NCBI GenBank assembly: GCA_002426575.1 | Contig: DIRE01000082.1 | Coordinates: 1-11,631, forward strand | Length of the DNA stretch: 11,631 nucleotides | Origin: Clostridiaceae bacterium UBA5444 | GTDB lineage: Bacteria > Bacillota > Clostridia > Clostridiales > Oxobacteraceae | Direction: 5' to 3' | Shown: positions 1 through 6,976 of the stretch, piece by piece | How positions within the stretch are numbered: the stretch's first letter is position 1 | Layout: each line of letters starts with the position of its first letter | Position numbers and translations under genes: made by a program | The notes under the pieces: generated by a model | Database searches by the model: none | What the model was told of the DNA's origin: nothing | What the model saw: the letters and a program-made list of their open reading frames with translations, nothing else

Positions 1-314
1 TATGTTCCGAATTGGAAAAGGAATGTCACGATGGCCGCTTCGCTGTACTCTCCTATAAACATTGCGCCAAATACTGCAATGCTTACTAAAACTTCAATGC
101 CAATGGCTTTCATTCGAAGTCCTGTGACTGCCCGAAAGAGGATTGGCAGCCCTGCTAATACCGTAGCAGCAAGGTAACAAATAATTGTGGCTGTTCTCAT
201 ATTCGTCAGGTGCTCTGCCAGATATCCTAAGACTGTCAATATGCCTGCTGCAAATGTAAAAGGCATAGTATATTCTTTAAAAAATTGGTTTAGTTTTCGG
301 TTCCATCTATTCAT
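1..314 (-). CDS. Heavy-metal-type P-type ATPase, N-terminal part (runs off left edge)
   Basis: The reading frame is open from an ATG at 314 to the left edge, giving 104 codons. The N-terminus is short and basic, followed by hydrophobic helices at about residues 16-34, 41-62 and 72-88. The last stretch, GEYSEAAIVTFLFQFGT, matches the conserved region after the second helix pair in P1B-type ATPases of the Cd/Zn/Co/Cu export group. No N-terminal heavy-metal-associated (CxxC) domain is present, so it belongs to the shorter subtype. The start is supported by a GGGGG ribosome site at 323-327, 8 nt upstream. The catalytic DKTGT loop and the metal-binding CPC-type motif lie outside the window, so the transported metal cannot be inferred. 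It is preceded by a likely Crp/Fnr-controlled promoter. Its GC content (about 42%) exceeds that of most of the window. Family assignment is fairly sure, function only general. Confidence 0.8.
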   Translation of the reverse strand, partial: MNRWNRKLNQFFKEYTMPFTFAAGILTVLGYLAEHLTNMRTATIICYLAATVLAGLPILFRAVTGLRMKAIGIEVLVSIAVFGAMFIGEYSEAAIVTFLFQFGT

Positions 315-338
315 GTTTATAACCCCCTATCTATCTAA

Positions 339-344
339 ATTATA
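339..344 (-). promoter_or_regulatory. -10 element (TATAAT) of the P-type ATPase promoter
   Basis: A perfect TATAAT on the minus strand lies 24 nt upstream of the ATPase start codon, implying transcription from about position 332. There is no convincing -35 hexamer at 16-18 nt spacing. That is what one expects of an activator-dependent promoter, and the palindrome at 367-380 sits where the activator would bind. Confidence 0.5.
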
Positions 345-366
345 ATAAATCCTGTCAGGAAAGTAA

Positions 367-380
367 TTGACGTAGGTCAA
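367..380 (-). promoter_or_regulatory. Candidate Crp/Fnr-family operator, TTGAC-N4-GTCAA
   Basis: The palindrome TTGACGTAGGTCAA has two perfect 5-bp half-sites separated by 4 bp. This is the architecture of Fnr-type sites (TTGAT-N4-ATCAA). Its centre (373.5) is 41.5 bp upstream of the start site predicted from the TATAAT at 339-344, the class II activation position. The regulator is not in the window. An anaerobic, nitrosative-stress or metal/redox-responsive Crp/Fnr protein is an inference from site form only. Confidence 0.5.
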
Positions 381-402
381 AAAATCTATGGAGGAAGTTA
401 AT

Positions 403-495
403 CCCCTCGAATTTCTTTTTGATGAAAGCTCAGGACTTTCGGTGTGGCGAGGTCTCTTGCCCTAAACTACCAGTTCTGCATTTTTCTTAAAGGGC
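403..495. other. Hairpin-dense, GC-richer non-coding stretch
   Basis: This part of the gap between the divergent ATPase and SGNH genes is about 45-48% GC and holds several short inverted repeats: CCTCG (405-409) with CGAGG (448-452), GAAAG (424-428) with CTTTC (436-440), GGCGAG (446-451) with CTTGCC (456-461, one G-T pair), and GCCCT (459-463) with AGGGC (491-495). Some are mutually exclusive. No open reading frame of note and no riboswitch class was recognised. It could be a structured leader, a small RNA, or a relic. Strand is undetermined. Confidence 0.25.
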
Positions 496-599
496 AGATT
501 ATTTTACTTTAACTATCAAGACACCATTATTCCTTTACTTTTTTATAATGCTTATCTTAAATGTGATAAAATTAATAATATATTAAATTAAAAAACAAA

Positions 600-1685
600 A
601 TGAGGTGGATTAAAACGAAAGTAAAAAGAATAGAAGATATAGATAAAAACTTTAAATCTAGGGGAATATATGAAAATAACATCGTCTATATGGATGCATT
701 AGAGTCTCCTTATGAAATATATGGATTACCTTGTATTAAGGAAGAGAGGCTTTATTGCAGGCTCCCTCAAAGCTCATTAAAAAGGTTTTCAGAATCAGTT
801 CAATACCTTGCATGGAATACTACGGGAGCAAGGGTAAGGTTTATGACGGACTCACCCTTTGTATCTATTAAAGCTGAAATACGTACAGCAGATGATATGT
901 CTCATATGCCAAGAAGTGGAATGTCAGGCTTTGATATGTATATAGGAAGCAAAGAAAACAAAAAATTCATAAATTCTATAATGCCTGAGTCTGGTGTTAC
1001 ATGCTTTGAAGGAATTACATATACCAAAGAAAAAGGCATGAAAGAATGGACTATAAACTTTCCGTTATATAATGGCATCAAAAAACTTTTAATTGGTCTT
1101 AAGGAAGGTTCAAACCTTGAAAAAGCACCAGCATATTCAATAGAAAAACCAATCGTATTTTATGGTTCTTCCATAACTCATGGTGGATGTGCATCAAGGC
1201 CTGGAAACTCTTATCCTAATATACTTTCAAGATGGCTTGATGCTGGTATCTACAACTTAGGATTTAGTGGAAGTGCCAAAGGTGAGACAGAGATGGCTGA
1301 ATATATAGCAGGACTTAATATGAGTGCATTTGTTTTAGACTATGACCACAATGCGCCCGATATAAGCCATCTGTCTAATACTCACGAAAGATTCTATAAA
1401 ATAGTAAGAGATGCAAATAAAAAGCTTCCGATTATTATAATAACCAAGCCAGACTTTGATTCTGATATTGAAGAAAATAAAAAAAGAAGAGAAGTTATAT
1501 ATAATACCTATAAAAATGCAATAAATTCCGGTGATGATTTTGTTTATTTTATAGATGGAGAAAAGCTATTTGGAAAACGTGATAGAGACTCCTGCACCGT
1601 GGACGGATGCCATCCTAATGATCTTGGTTTTATGCGTATGGCAGATACAATATTTCCAGTTTTAAAAAAGGCCTTGCTAAAATAG
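600..1685 (+). CDS. SGNH/GDSL-type acylhydrolase with GxDLY-type N-terminal domain
   Basis: Predicted esterase/deacetylase of 361 residues. The N-terminal beta-rich domain carries GFDMY (residues 110-114), matching the GxDLY motif that names the Pfam domain found in front of this hydrolase type. The C-terminal SGNH domain shows YGSSITHGG (188-196) with likely nucleophile Ser191, a GFSG block (221-224), an Asn in DYDHNA (Asn251), and DGCHPND with Asp335 and His338 completing the triad. No signal peptide is visible, so it is probably cytoplasmic. The natural substrate is unknown; relatives act on acyl or acetyl esters, often of carbohydrates. The start is uncertain: the ATG at 600 has no ribosome site upstream, while AGGTGG at 603-608 is ideally placed for an in-frame ACG at 615; the next ATG in frame is at 690. 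A TATAAT at 544-549 is a possible -10. The gene appears to stand alone, converging on a minus-strand pair. Confidence 0.82.
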   Translation: MRWIKTKVKRIEDIDKNFKSRGIYENNIVYMDALESPYEIYGLPCIKEERLYCRLPQSSLKRFSESVQYLAWNTTGARVRFMTDSPFVSIKAEIRTADDMSHMPRSGMSGFDMYIGSKENKKFINSIMPESGVTCFEGITYTKEKGMKEWTINFPLYNGIKKLLIGLKEGSNLEKAPAYSIEKPIVFYGSSITHGGCASRPGNSYPNILSRWLDAGIYNLGFSGSAKGETEMAEYIAGLNMSAFVLDYDHNAPDISHLSNTHERFYKIVRDANKKLPIIIITKPDFDSDIEENKKRREVIYNTYKNAINSGDDFVYFIDGEKLFGKRDRDSCTVDGCHPNDLGFMRMADTIFPVLKKALLK

Positions 1686-1696
1686 CAAAGCCTTTT
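1666..1696. terminator. Bidirectional hairpin terminator between converging genes
   Basis: AAAAGGCCTTGCT (1666-1678) pairs with AGCAAAGCCTTTT (1684-1696), giving 12 pairs with one C-A mismatch around an AAAAT loop. A T-run follows on the plus strand (1693-1697) and an equivalent T-run on the minus strand (1664-1669). The hairpin contains the SGNH stop codon (1683-1685) and touches the stop codon of the radical SAM gene (1696-1698), so it can end both transcripts. Confidence 0.8.
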
Positions 1697-2583
1697 TAAT
1701 CAAAAAATGAAAGCTGCTCCCTTTCATAACCTTTCTTATATTCTTTAATAATATCACCCATTTTATATAGGATCCCTAATCGAGAACATTCTCTTTTAAA
1801 TAGATTCCATAGCTCTTTAGAATTTGGAGAAGGACACTCATAAGCATTTCCATATTGTCTAATATACTTTTCTTTAATTCCCGGGAAAAAAATATCTAAT
1901 TTATTATAATACCATTCTCTCTGATTTTGCCTTAATGTCATACCAAAGGCAGGATATATAAATTTTGCTCCATTTTCATGTGCAAAATTTATAATGCTTC
2001 TTATATTTTCCTCATTATCCTCAATAAAGGGAAGTACTGGCATTAATAATATACCTGTATATATGCCTGCATCTGTCAGCTTTTTTATTGCCTCAAACCT
2101 ATCTGATGACAAGGTCACATTAGGTTCAATTTTGCTGCACAAATCATCATCAGCAGTTGTTATTGTAATCTTAACAAGCGCCGGAGAATGTGCAGCAATT
2201 TTTTTTAAAACATCTATGTCTCTTACAACTAAATTACTTTTAGTTGCTATAGATACACCAAATCCATAGTGGTCAATTAGCTCTAATGCACCTCTTGTAA
2301 GCATATACTTTTTCTCAAATGGATTGTATGGATCACTCATTGACCCAGTTCCAATAACCCCGGTTCTACTTTTTGATTTAAGCTCACGTGCAATTATGGA
2401 AAGAGCATTTTCCTTCGCCCTTACCTCATCAAATTTTTCAATATTATAACATTCACTTCGGCTATCACAGTATATGCACCCATGACAGCAGCCCTTGTAA
2501 ATATTCATGTTATAGTTGTTTCCAAACCATGAGTTATTCTCAGCATAGCCTGAAATAATTGTTTTTGCCTTAATAAATTCCAT
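1696..2583 (-). CDS. SplB-like radical SAM protein (SPL family)
   Basis: Radical S-adenosylmethionine enzyme of 295 residues in the spore-photoproduct-lyase-like group. The cluster motif is KGCCHGCIYCDSR, in which a C-x3-C-x2-C triad (Cys32, Cys36, Cys39) binds [4Fe-4S]. It is followed by GTGSMSDPYNPFEK and TKSNLV blocks typical of the family, and a TIM-barrel-like remainder. The length fits the small SPL-like subgroup rather than bona fide SplB (about 340 residues), so its substrate is unknown. I chose the ATG at 2583 because the AAAGG site lies 9 nt upstream and the resulting start, MEFIKAKTIISGY, looks like family N-termini; an ATG at 2592 abuts the ribosome site. The protein ends QLSFFD, resembling the QLxLF sliding-clamp-binding peptide. 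It lies 47 nt downstream of the DUF6483 gene and is probably cotranscribed with it. Confidence 0.88.
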   Translation of the reverse strand: MEFIKAKTIISGYAENNSWFGNNYNMNIYKGCCHGCIYCDSRSECYNIEKFDEVRAKENALSIIARELKSKSRTGVIGTGSMSDPYNPFEKKYMLTRGALELIDHYGFGVSIATKSNLVVRDIDVLKKIAAHSPALVKITITTADDDLCSKIEPNVTLSSDRFEAIKKLTDAGIYTGILLMPVLPFIEDNEENIRSIINFAHENGAKFIYPAFGMTLRQNQREWYYNKLDIFFPGIKEKYIRQYGNAYECPSPNSKELWNLFKRECSRLGILYKMGDIIKEYKKGYEREQLSFFD

Positions 2584-2630
2584 ACTATACATCCTTTTTA
2601 TAATTAAGTTTATATATCTACCTAATACTT

Positions 2631-3002
2631 TTAAACTGATACCCCAAGCTCTTTAGCAATTCCCTTTAAGCCCTGCTCAACTTCTTTTCTAGAAAAATTA
2701 TTTTTTTCTAAGTATTCATCATCAAGGTTATTTAGCCTTTCATAGAAGTCCAATGCCAGCTCTATATATTTTTTATCTTTAAGATCCATTCTTTCATATA
2801 ACATATTTTCGGCTTCATTTATTTTCCCTTGCTCTATTAAGATAAGTAACTGTTTATGTAGGTTATCAATTTGTGTATACTTTTCCTCATGTGAAAATTC
2901 GTAAGTAACTATCTCTTTATTCAAAAAAACTTTTGCCAAAAACCTTATCAGCTCATTAATCAATCGCATTATATAATCTTGTTCAAATGTAATATTTACC
3001 AC
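2631..3002 (-). CDS. DUF6483 family protein
   Basis: Small helical protein of 123 residues, recognised as DUF6483 by its opening EQDYIMRLINELIRFLAKV and the helix pair around LLILIEQGKINEAENMLYE (52-70), which looks TPR-like. No catalytic motif, signal peptide or membrane segment is seen, and the function of the family is unknown. The start is likely the GTG at 3002, with AGAAGGG just upstream; spacing is short (2-3 nt), so a nearby non-standard start cannot be excluded. It precedes the SplB-like radical SAM gene on the same strand with a 47-nt gap free of any clear terminator, suggesting a two-gene operon. Confidence 0.72.
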   Translation of the reverse strand: MVNITFEQDYIMRLINELIRFLAKVFLNKEIVTYEFSHEEKYTQIDNLHKQLLILIEQGKINEAENMLYERMDLKDKKYIELALDFYERLNNLDDEYLEKNNFSRKEVEQGLKGIAKELGVSV

Positions 3003-3054
3003 TGCCCTTCTAAGATGTATTGAATATAATTTTCCCTATATACACATAAACAGC

Positions 3055-3160
3055 TTAACAAATATTAAATGTATTTTCAATAACCTAATCAGTATTCTGT
3101 ACAATGATTCACCCATATGTCTCTATCTAGGAAAGTTGCATAAGAGTCAATATTTGTACC
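3055..3160 (-). pseudogene. Relic of an HD-domain gene (3' end), paralogous to 8476-9108
   Basis: On the minus strand this non-coding segment reads MGESLYRIL, then after a one-base frameshift VIENTFNIC and a TAA stop. The intact HD protein ends MGKSLYSVLPG VIENTFNLCL. At the DNA level 3064-3085 matches 8488-8509 exactly over 22 bp, and the match continues to 3116 at about 65% identity with changes mostly at wobble positions. Further upstream GGTACAAAT (3152-3160) matches the HD codons for GTN, with about 25 nt missing in between. The remainder of the gene is gone. The relic now provides part of the region upstream of the molybdenum hydroxylase genes. Confidence 0.65.
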
Positions 3161-3182
3161 TGTAAAATAACATATGTATAAC
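3154..3182 (+). promoter_or_regulatory. Possible promoter of the molybdenum hydroxylase cluster
   Basis: TTGTAC (3154-3159) and TATAAC (3177-3182) are separated by 17 nt. The -10 is good and the -35 weak. It would give a leader of about 58 nt before the start codon at 3247. It lies partly in the HD-gene relic. No other pair fits better; this is a tentative call. Confidence 0.3.
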
Positions 3183-3246
3183 TTGAATAACAAAGAGGGT
3201 ATTTGACAACAATATTATATAAATATAGGCATTGGAGGCAATAAAT

Positions 3247-5583
3247 ATGGGCGATACAGTAACAGTAGGGAAAAGTCCTATCAGAGTAGATGCTTGGGAT
3301 AAGGCTACAGGCCGCACGAAATTCAATAGCGATGTTTTATCACCTAGTATTTTATATGCAAAAATAGTCATAAGTAAGTATGCTCATGCAAAGATAAAAA
3401 GAATTGATACTTCTAAGGCCTCTAATGCCCCAGGTGTTCAAGCCATAATAACTGGGGAATACGCAGAAGGTATTCTAACTGGTACATTTGTGGAGGATCG
3501 CCCCCCACTTGCTACTTATAAAGTCAGATACTTTGGAGAGCCAGTTGCAATTGTAATTGCAAGCAGCGAACTCGAAGCTACAAGAGCCGCAGAGATGATA
3601 AAAATAGAATACGAACCATTGCAAGTTATAAATTCACCTAGTGATGCAATAAAACAAAACGCAATTTTAATACATGAGGGGTTAGGCAATTATAGACGGG
3701 TAAAAGAGTGTTTTCCAACCCCTAATACTAATATTGCCAACCATGTGAAAATAAGAAAAGGAGATATAGAAAAGGGCTTTTCAGAGAGCGATGTTATAGT
3801 AGAAAAAAGCTTTTTTCTTCCCCAATCAGATCATATAGCCATGGAGACGCGTTCAGTGAGGGCTGAAATTAAGCCTGATGGTTATGTTATAATTCACTCA
3901 CCATCTCAAGCTCCTTATATAATTAGGAAGAAATTAAGCCGTCACTTTGGAATTGATGTAGGTAAAATACTAGTACATACGCCAATGGTTGGAGGAGCTT
4001 TTGGCGGTAAGGCTGCTGTCCAGCTTGAGATGATAGCCTATCTTGCCTCTAAAGCTGTTGGCGGAAGAGAGGTTATTATTGTAAATTCTAGAGAGGAAGA
4101 TATGATAACTTCCCCTTGCAAAATAGGGCTTGAGGCTAAAGTTAAACTAGGAGCTACAAAAGATGGTATGCTTAAGGCGGCCCAGATTACTTATTTAGTC
4201 GACTGTGGAGCCTATTCAGATATGGGGGCAGTTATAACTAAATCAATTTCATCAGATTGTACTGGTCCATATAATATTGAAAATGTATGGTGTGACTCCA
4301 TGTGCATATACACAAACCACCCTTATGTAACATCTTTTAGAGGCTTTGGGCATTCAGAATATACGGCCGCTATTGAAAGGGCCATGGATAACCTAGCTTA
4401 TAATCTTTCAATGGATCCGCTAGAATTAAGACTTAAAAATGCTATTGGCCCTTATGATACCACTCCGACACAATCAGAATTAACGGTTAGTAATATAGGA
4501 AACCTTAAAAAGTGCATAGAAAAGTTAAAGGTTTTAATAAACTGGGATGAAGGTCAAAGGATTGAAATAGGAAATAACAAAATAATATCTAAAGGTATGG
4601 CATGCTTTTGGAAAACCTCAAGTACCCCGCCTGATGCTATATCAGGAGCTGTTATTACATTTACTCCTGACGGTTATGCAAACTTAAGTATTGGAGCTGT
4701 TGAGCTTGGTCAAGGATCTAAAACGGCCCTAGCACAAATATTAGCCGAAAAGCTAAAAATAGATATAGATAGAATTAATGTTTCCATGGAGGTAAATACA
4801 CATGAGCATCCAGAGCATTGGAAAACAGTTGCAAGCTCCACAAGTTATATGGTTGGCAACGCTATTATTGCAGCTGCAGATGATGCAATTAGCCAGCTTA
4901 AATACACATCTGCCATTGTTTTAAGATGCTCTCCTGAAGATATAGACATTGCATCAGGCAAGGCGTTTATAAAGACTAATCCACAAAAATATATAGATAT
5001 AACAGAAGTGGTTCATGGCTATAAATATCCAAATGGAAATTCAGTTGGAGGGCAGGTTATAGGCCGCGGAAGCTTTATTATGAAGCATTTGACTCCCATG
5101 GATAAAGATACTGGTAAGGGAAACCCAGGCCCACTATGGACAGTAGGCGCGCAAGCCGTAGAGGTTGAATTTGACACTAAAGAATATACATACAAAGTAC
5201 TTAAAGCTGCATCTGTCATAGATGCAGGCAAGATTATAAATCCTATGATTGCAAAAGGAGTGACAATGGGCGGAATGGCTATGGGGCTGAGCCTTGCAAG
5301 CTCAGAGGCCTTTATATATGATGAAAATGGGGTTATATTAAACCCAAATCTTCGTACCTATAAACCTCTAGGTTTTAAAGAAAAGCCTGAATATATTGTA
5401 GAATTTATTGAAACCCCTGAAGAAGATGGTCCTTTTGGCGTTCGTGGCCTAGGTGAGTTTGGTCTAATTGGTATGCCTGGGGCTTTGGTAAATAGCCTAT
5501 CATTAGCCGCTCAAGCTGACTTAAGTAATCTTCCATTAACACCAGAGAGCATATGGAAGGCAAAAACAGGGGGGATTATATGA
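3247..5583 (+). CDS. Molybdenum hydroxylase, molybdopterin-binding large subunit (xanthine dehydrogenase family)
   Basis: Catalytic subunit of 778 residues, about the size of E. coli XdhA (752). Family landmarks: the N-terminal a/b-hammerhead domain (about 12-130), VGGAFGGK (248-255) and FRGFGHSE (364-371) contacting the molybdopterin, GAVELGQG (483-490), ASSTSYMVGNA (529-539) and GVRGLGEFG (731-739), whose Glu737 corresponds to the base that activates water in xanthine oxidase. It should hydroxylate a heterocycle or aldehyde using Mo-bound water. The purine-binding Glu/Arg pair cannot be assigned by eye, so calling it xanthine dehydrogenase would be premature. I chose the ATG at 3247 because GGAGG (3234-3238) lies 8 nt upstream; an in-frame TTG at 3232 precedes that site. 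No signal peptide, so cytoplasmic. Its stop overlaps the next gene's ATG (ATGA at 5580-5583). Confidence 0.93.
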   Translation: MGDTVTVGKSPIRVDAWDKATGRTKFNSDVLSPSILYAKIVISKYAHAKIKRIDTSKASNAPGVQAIITGEYAEGILTGTFVEDRPPLATYKVRYFGEPVAIVIASSELEATRAAEMIKIEYEPLQVINSPSDAIKQNAILIHEGLGNYRRVKECFPTPNTNIANHVKIRKGDIEKGFSESDVIVEKSFFLPQSDHIAMETRSVRAEIKPDGYVIIHSPSQAPYIIRKKLSRHFGIDVGKILVHTPMVGGAFGGKAAVQLEMIAYLASKAVGGREVIIVNSREEDMITSPCKIGLEAKVKLGATKDGMLKAAQITYLVDCGAYSDMGAVITKSISSDCTGPYNIENVWCDSMCIYTNHPYVTSFRGFGHSEYTAAIERAMDNLAYNLSMDPLELRLKNAIGPYDTTPTQSELTVSNIGNLKKCIEKLKVLINWDEGQRIEIGNNKIISKGMACFWKTSSTPPDAISGAVITFTPDGYANLSIGAVELGQGSKTALAQILAEKLKIDIDRINVSMEVNTHEHPEHWKTVASSTSYMVGNAIIAAADDAISQLKYTSAIVLRCSPEDIDIASGKAFIKTNPQKYIDITEVVHGYKYPNGNSVGGQVIGRGSFIMKHLTPMDKDTGKGNPGPLWTVGAQAVEVEFDTKEYTYKVLKAASVIDAGKIINPMIAKGVTMGGMAMGLSLASSEAFIYDENGVILNPNLRTYKPLGFKEKPEYIVEFIETPEEDGPFGVRGLGEFGLIGMPGALVNSLSLAAQADLSNLPLTPESIWKAKTGGII

Positions 5584-6440
5584 TATCTTTTGATTTTGAT
5601 TATTATAAACCTAATACAATAGATGAGGCTATAGAGATTTACAAATACTTAAGCCTAGAAGGCAAGACTGCTATATATTACTCAGGAGGAACAGAAATTA
5701 TAAGCCAGGCCAGAATAGACAAAATACGCTTTGATGCCGCAATAGACATTAAGCATATTCCAGAATGTAATATACATGGTTTTCAAGATGATAAACTATT
5801 TATAGGTTCTGCTGTTACATTAACTAAAATCTCTGATTATTACCTTTTTCCTCTTTTAAGCGAAATCTGCAAAAAAACTGCTGACCATACTGCACGTAAT
5901 AAAATAACTATTGGAGGCAATATATGCGGCAAGGTACCATATAAGGAAGCAATACTTCCCTTTTTATTATCAGATAGTTATGTTGTCATTGCAGGAGTAG
6001 GTGGAAAAAAGGCGGTACCTATAGCCCAAATATTCGGCGAAGAACCCCAACTTAGGAGTAAACCTAGACTTAATGCAGGTGAATTTATCATACAGATAAT
6101 AACTGAAAGGGATTATACCATGCTTCCCTATATAAATATTAAAAAGGCAAAACAAGGAAAGGTGGATTATCCACTAGTTACTATAGCGTCAATTGAAAAA
6201 GATAAACAGATAAGGATAGCTTTTAGCGGTATCTGTCCCTTTCCATTTAGATCAGCTGAAATTGAAAAAGACTTAAACAATGATTCTGTAGCGCCCAATG
6301 AAAGAATAAATGCTATTATAAGCCATCTCACCGCCCCAATAATCAATGATATACTTGGTTCTTCTAAGTATAGGGAGTTTGTTCTAAGAAATGCACTAGG
6401 TGAAGTTCTTTTTAAATTTAGAGGTGAAAATAATGCTTGA
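5580..6440 (+). CDS. Molybdenum hydroxylase, FAD-binding medium subunit
   Basis: FAD subunit of 286 residues, matching the E. coli XdhB size class. The FAD-binding fold shows YSGGTEII (34-41), the counterpart of the usual AGGTDLL, then IGSAVTLTKI (75-84) and TIGGNICG (110-117). The C-terminal CO-dehydrogenase-flavoprotein-type domain follows from about 180, with IKKAKQGKVDYPLVTIA. It takes electrons from the [2Fe-2S] subunit and passes them to NAD+ or another acceptor; the acceptor is not evident. No cysteine-rich insertion for an extra [4Fe-4S] cluster, as in 4-hydroxybenzoyl-CoA reductase, is seen. The ATG at 5580 overlaps the large-subunit stop by 4 nt and has a G6 run (5569-5574) 5 nt upstream, so translation is probably coupled. 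The gene overlaps the next start by 8 nt. Confidence 0.92.
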   Translation: MISFDFDYYKPNTIDEAIEIYKYLSLEGKTAIYYSGGTEIISQARIDKIRFDAAIDIKHIPECNIHGFQDDKLFIGSAVTLTKISDYYLFPLLSEICKKTADHTARNKITIGGNICGKVPYKEAILPFLLSDSYVVIAGVGGKKAVPIAQIFGEEPQLRSKPRLNAGEFIIQIITERDYTMLPYINIKKAKQGKVDYPLVTIASIEKDKQIRIAFSGICPFPFRSAEIEKDLNNDSVAPNERINAIISHLTAPIINDILGSSKYREFVLRNALGEVLFKFRGENNA

Positions 6441-6894
6441 GATAAAAGGTAAAAATATAATTGATATAAATGTAAATGGGACTATAAAAAGTGTTGTTGT
6501 AAGACCTGCAGATACCCTCTTATATGTACTTCGTGAACAGCTAGGTTTAACTGGTGCAAAAAACAGTTGTGAAAATGGGGATTGCGGGGGATGTACAGTA
6601 CTTGTAGACGATATGCCAATTAAATCATGCCATATGCTTGCAGTAGAGGCAATAGGCCATAACATAACCACCATAGAAGGACTGAAAAATGAGCCTATAC
6701 AAAATGCATTCGTAGAAAAATTTGCTATTCAATGTGGCTTTTGTACCCCTGGGATGATAATGAATTGCTATGCTCTTACTAAAAAATATCCTCATGCAAC
6801 AGATGAAATAATAGAAGAGTGGATGGAATCAAATATTTGCAGATGTACAGGATATCAAGAAATACTTGAGGCCATAAAATCAGTTTCGAGCTAA
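6433..6894 (+). CDS. Molybdenum hydroxylase, [2Fe-2S] small subunit
   Basis: Iron-sulfur subunit of 153 residues. The N-terminal plant-ferredoxin-like domain has Cys46, Cys51, Cys54 and Cys66 (SCENGDCGGC...KSC) for the distal cluster. The C-terminal helical domain has QCGFCTPG (Cys101, Cys104) and CRCTGY (Cys136, Cys138) for the cluster next to the molybdopterin. All eight ligands are present, so the subunit should be functional. The start is the ATG at 6433 with GAGGTG at 6421-6426; it lies inside the end of the FAD subunit gene (8-nt overlap), which favours coupled, near-equal synthesis. With the two upstream genes it makes the large-medium-small order of E. coli xdhABC. It ends 26 nt before a long inverted repeat. 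Confidence 0.94.
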   Translation: MLEIKGKNIIDINVNGTIKSVVVRPADTLLYVLREQLGLTGAKNSCENGDCGGCTVLVDDMPIKSCHMLAVEAIGHNITTIEGLKNEPIQNAFVEKFAIQCGFCTPGMIMNCYALTKKYPHATDEIIEEWMESNICRCTGYQEILEAIKSVSS

Positions 6895-6920
6895 TGATGG
6901 CTATATTAAGAGTAATATAT

Positions 6921-6971
6921 CCCCCAATATTTTAATAATATAGATAATATATATTATTAAAATATTGGGGG
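6921..6971 (+). promoter_or_regulatory. Perfect 22-bp inverted repeat sequestering a ribosome binding site
   Basis: Left arm 6921-6942 and right arm 6950-6971 pair without a mismatch around the 7-nt loop GATAATA. The base of the stem is CCCCC (6921-6925) against GGGGG (6967-6971); the rest is all A-T. The GGGGG is the core of the ribosome site GGGGGAG (6967-6973) for the ATG at 6977. Folded mRNA would therefore hide that site. No U-run follows in either direction, so it is not a standard intrinsic terminator. It may instead limit translation of the two downstream genes, protect the 3' end of the hydroxylase mRNA, or be a protein-binding operator. It resembles no riboswitch class I know. Confidence 0.75.
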
Positions 6972-6976
6972 AGAAA

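Noticed and set aside
420..445. Hammerhead-like core (TGATGAAAG ... TTTCGG) in the 403-495 stretch
   Set aside because: The CUGAUGA and GAAA core elements do not occur in the needed order with the three stems, on either strand.
3203..3229. Perfect TTGACA (3203-3208) with TATAGG (3224-3229) as promoter of the hydroxylase genes
   Set aside because: The spacing is only 15 nt and transcription would start inside the ribosome site at 3234-3238, leaving no usable leader.
3247..5583. Naming the hydroxylase xanthine dehydrogenase
   Set aside because: Cofactor motifs are clear but substrate-specific residues could not be assigned and no purine-catabolism genes are nearby.
6921..6971. The long inverted repeat as an intrinsic terminator after the [2Fe-2S] gene
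   Set aside because: No U-run follows on either strand and the stem is almost wholly A-T; the right arm instead contains a ribosome site.
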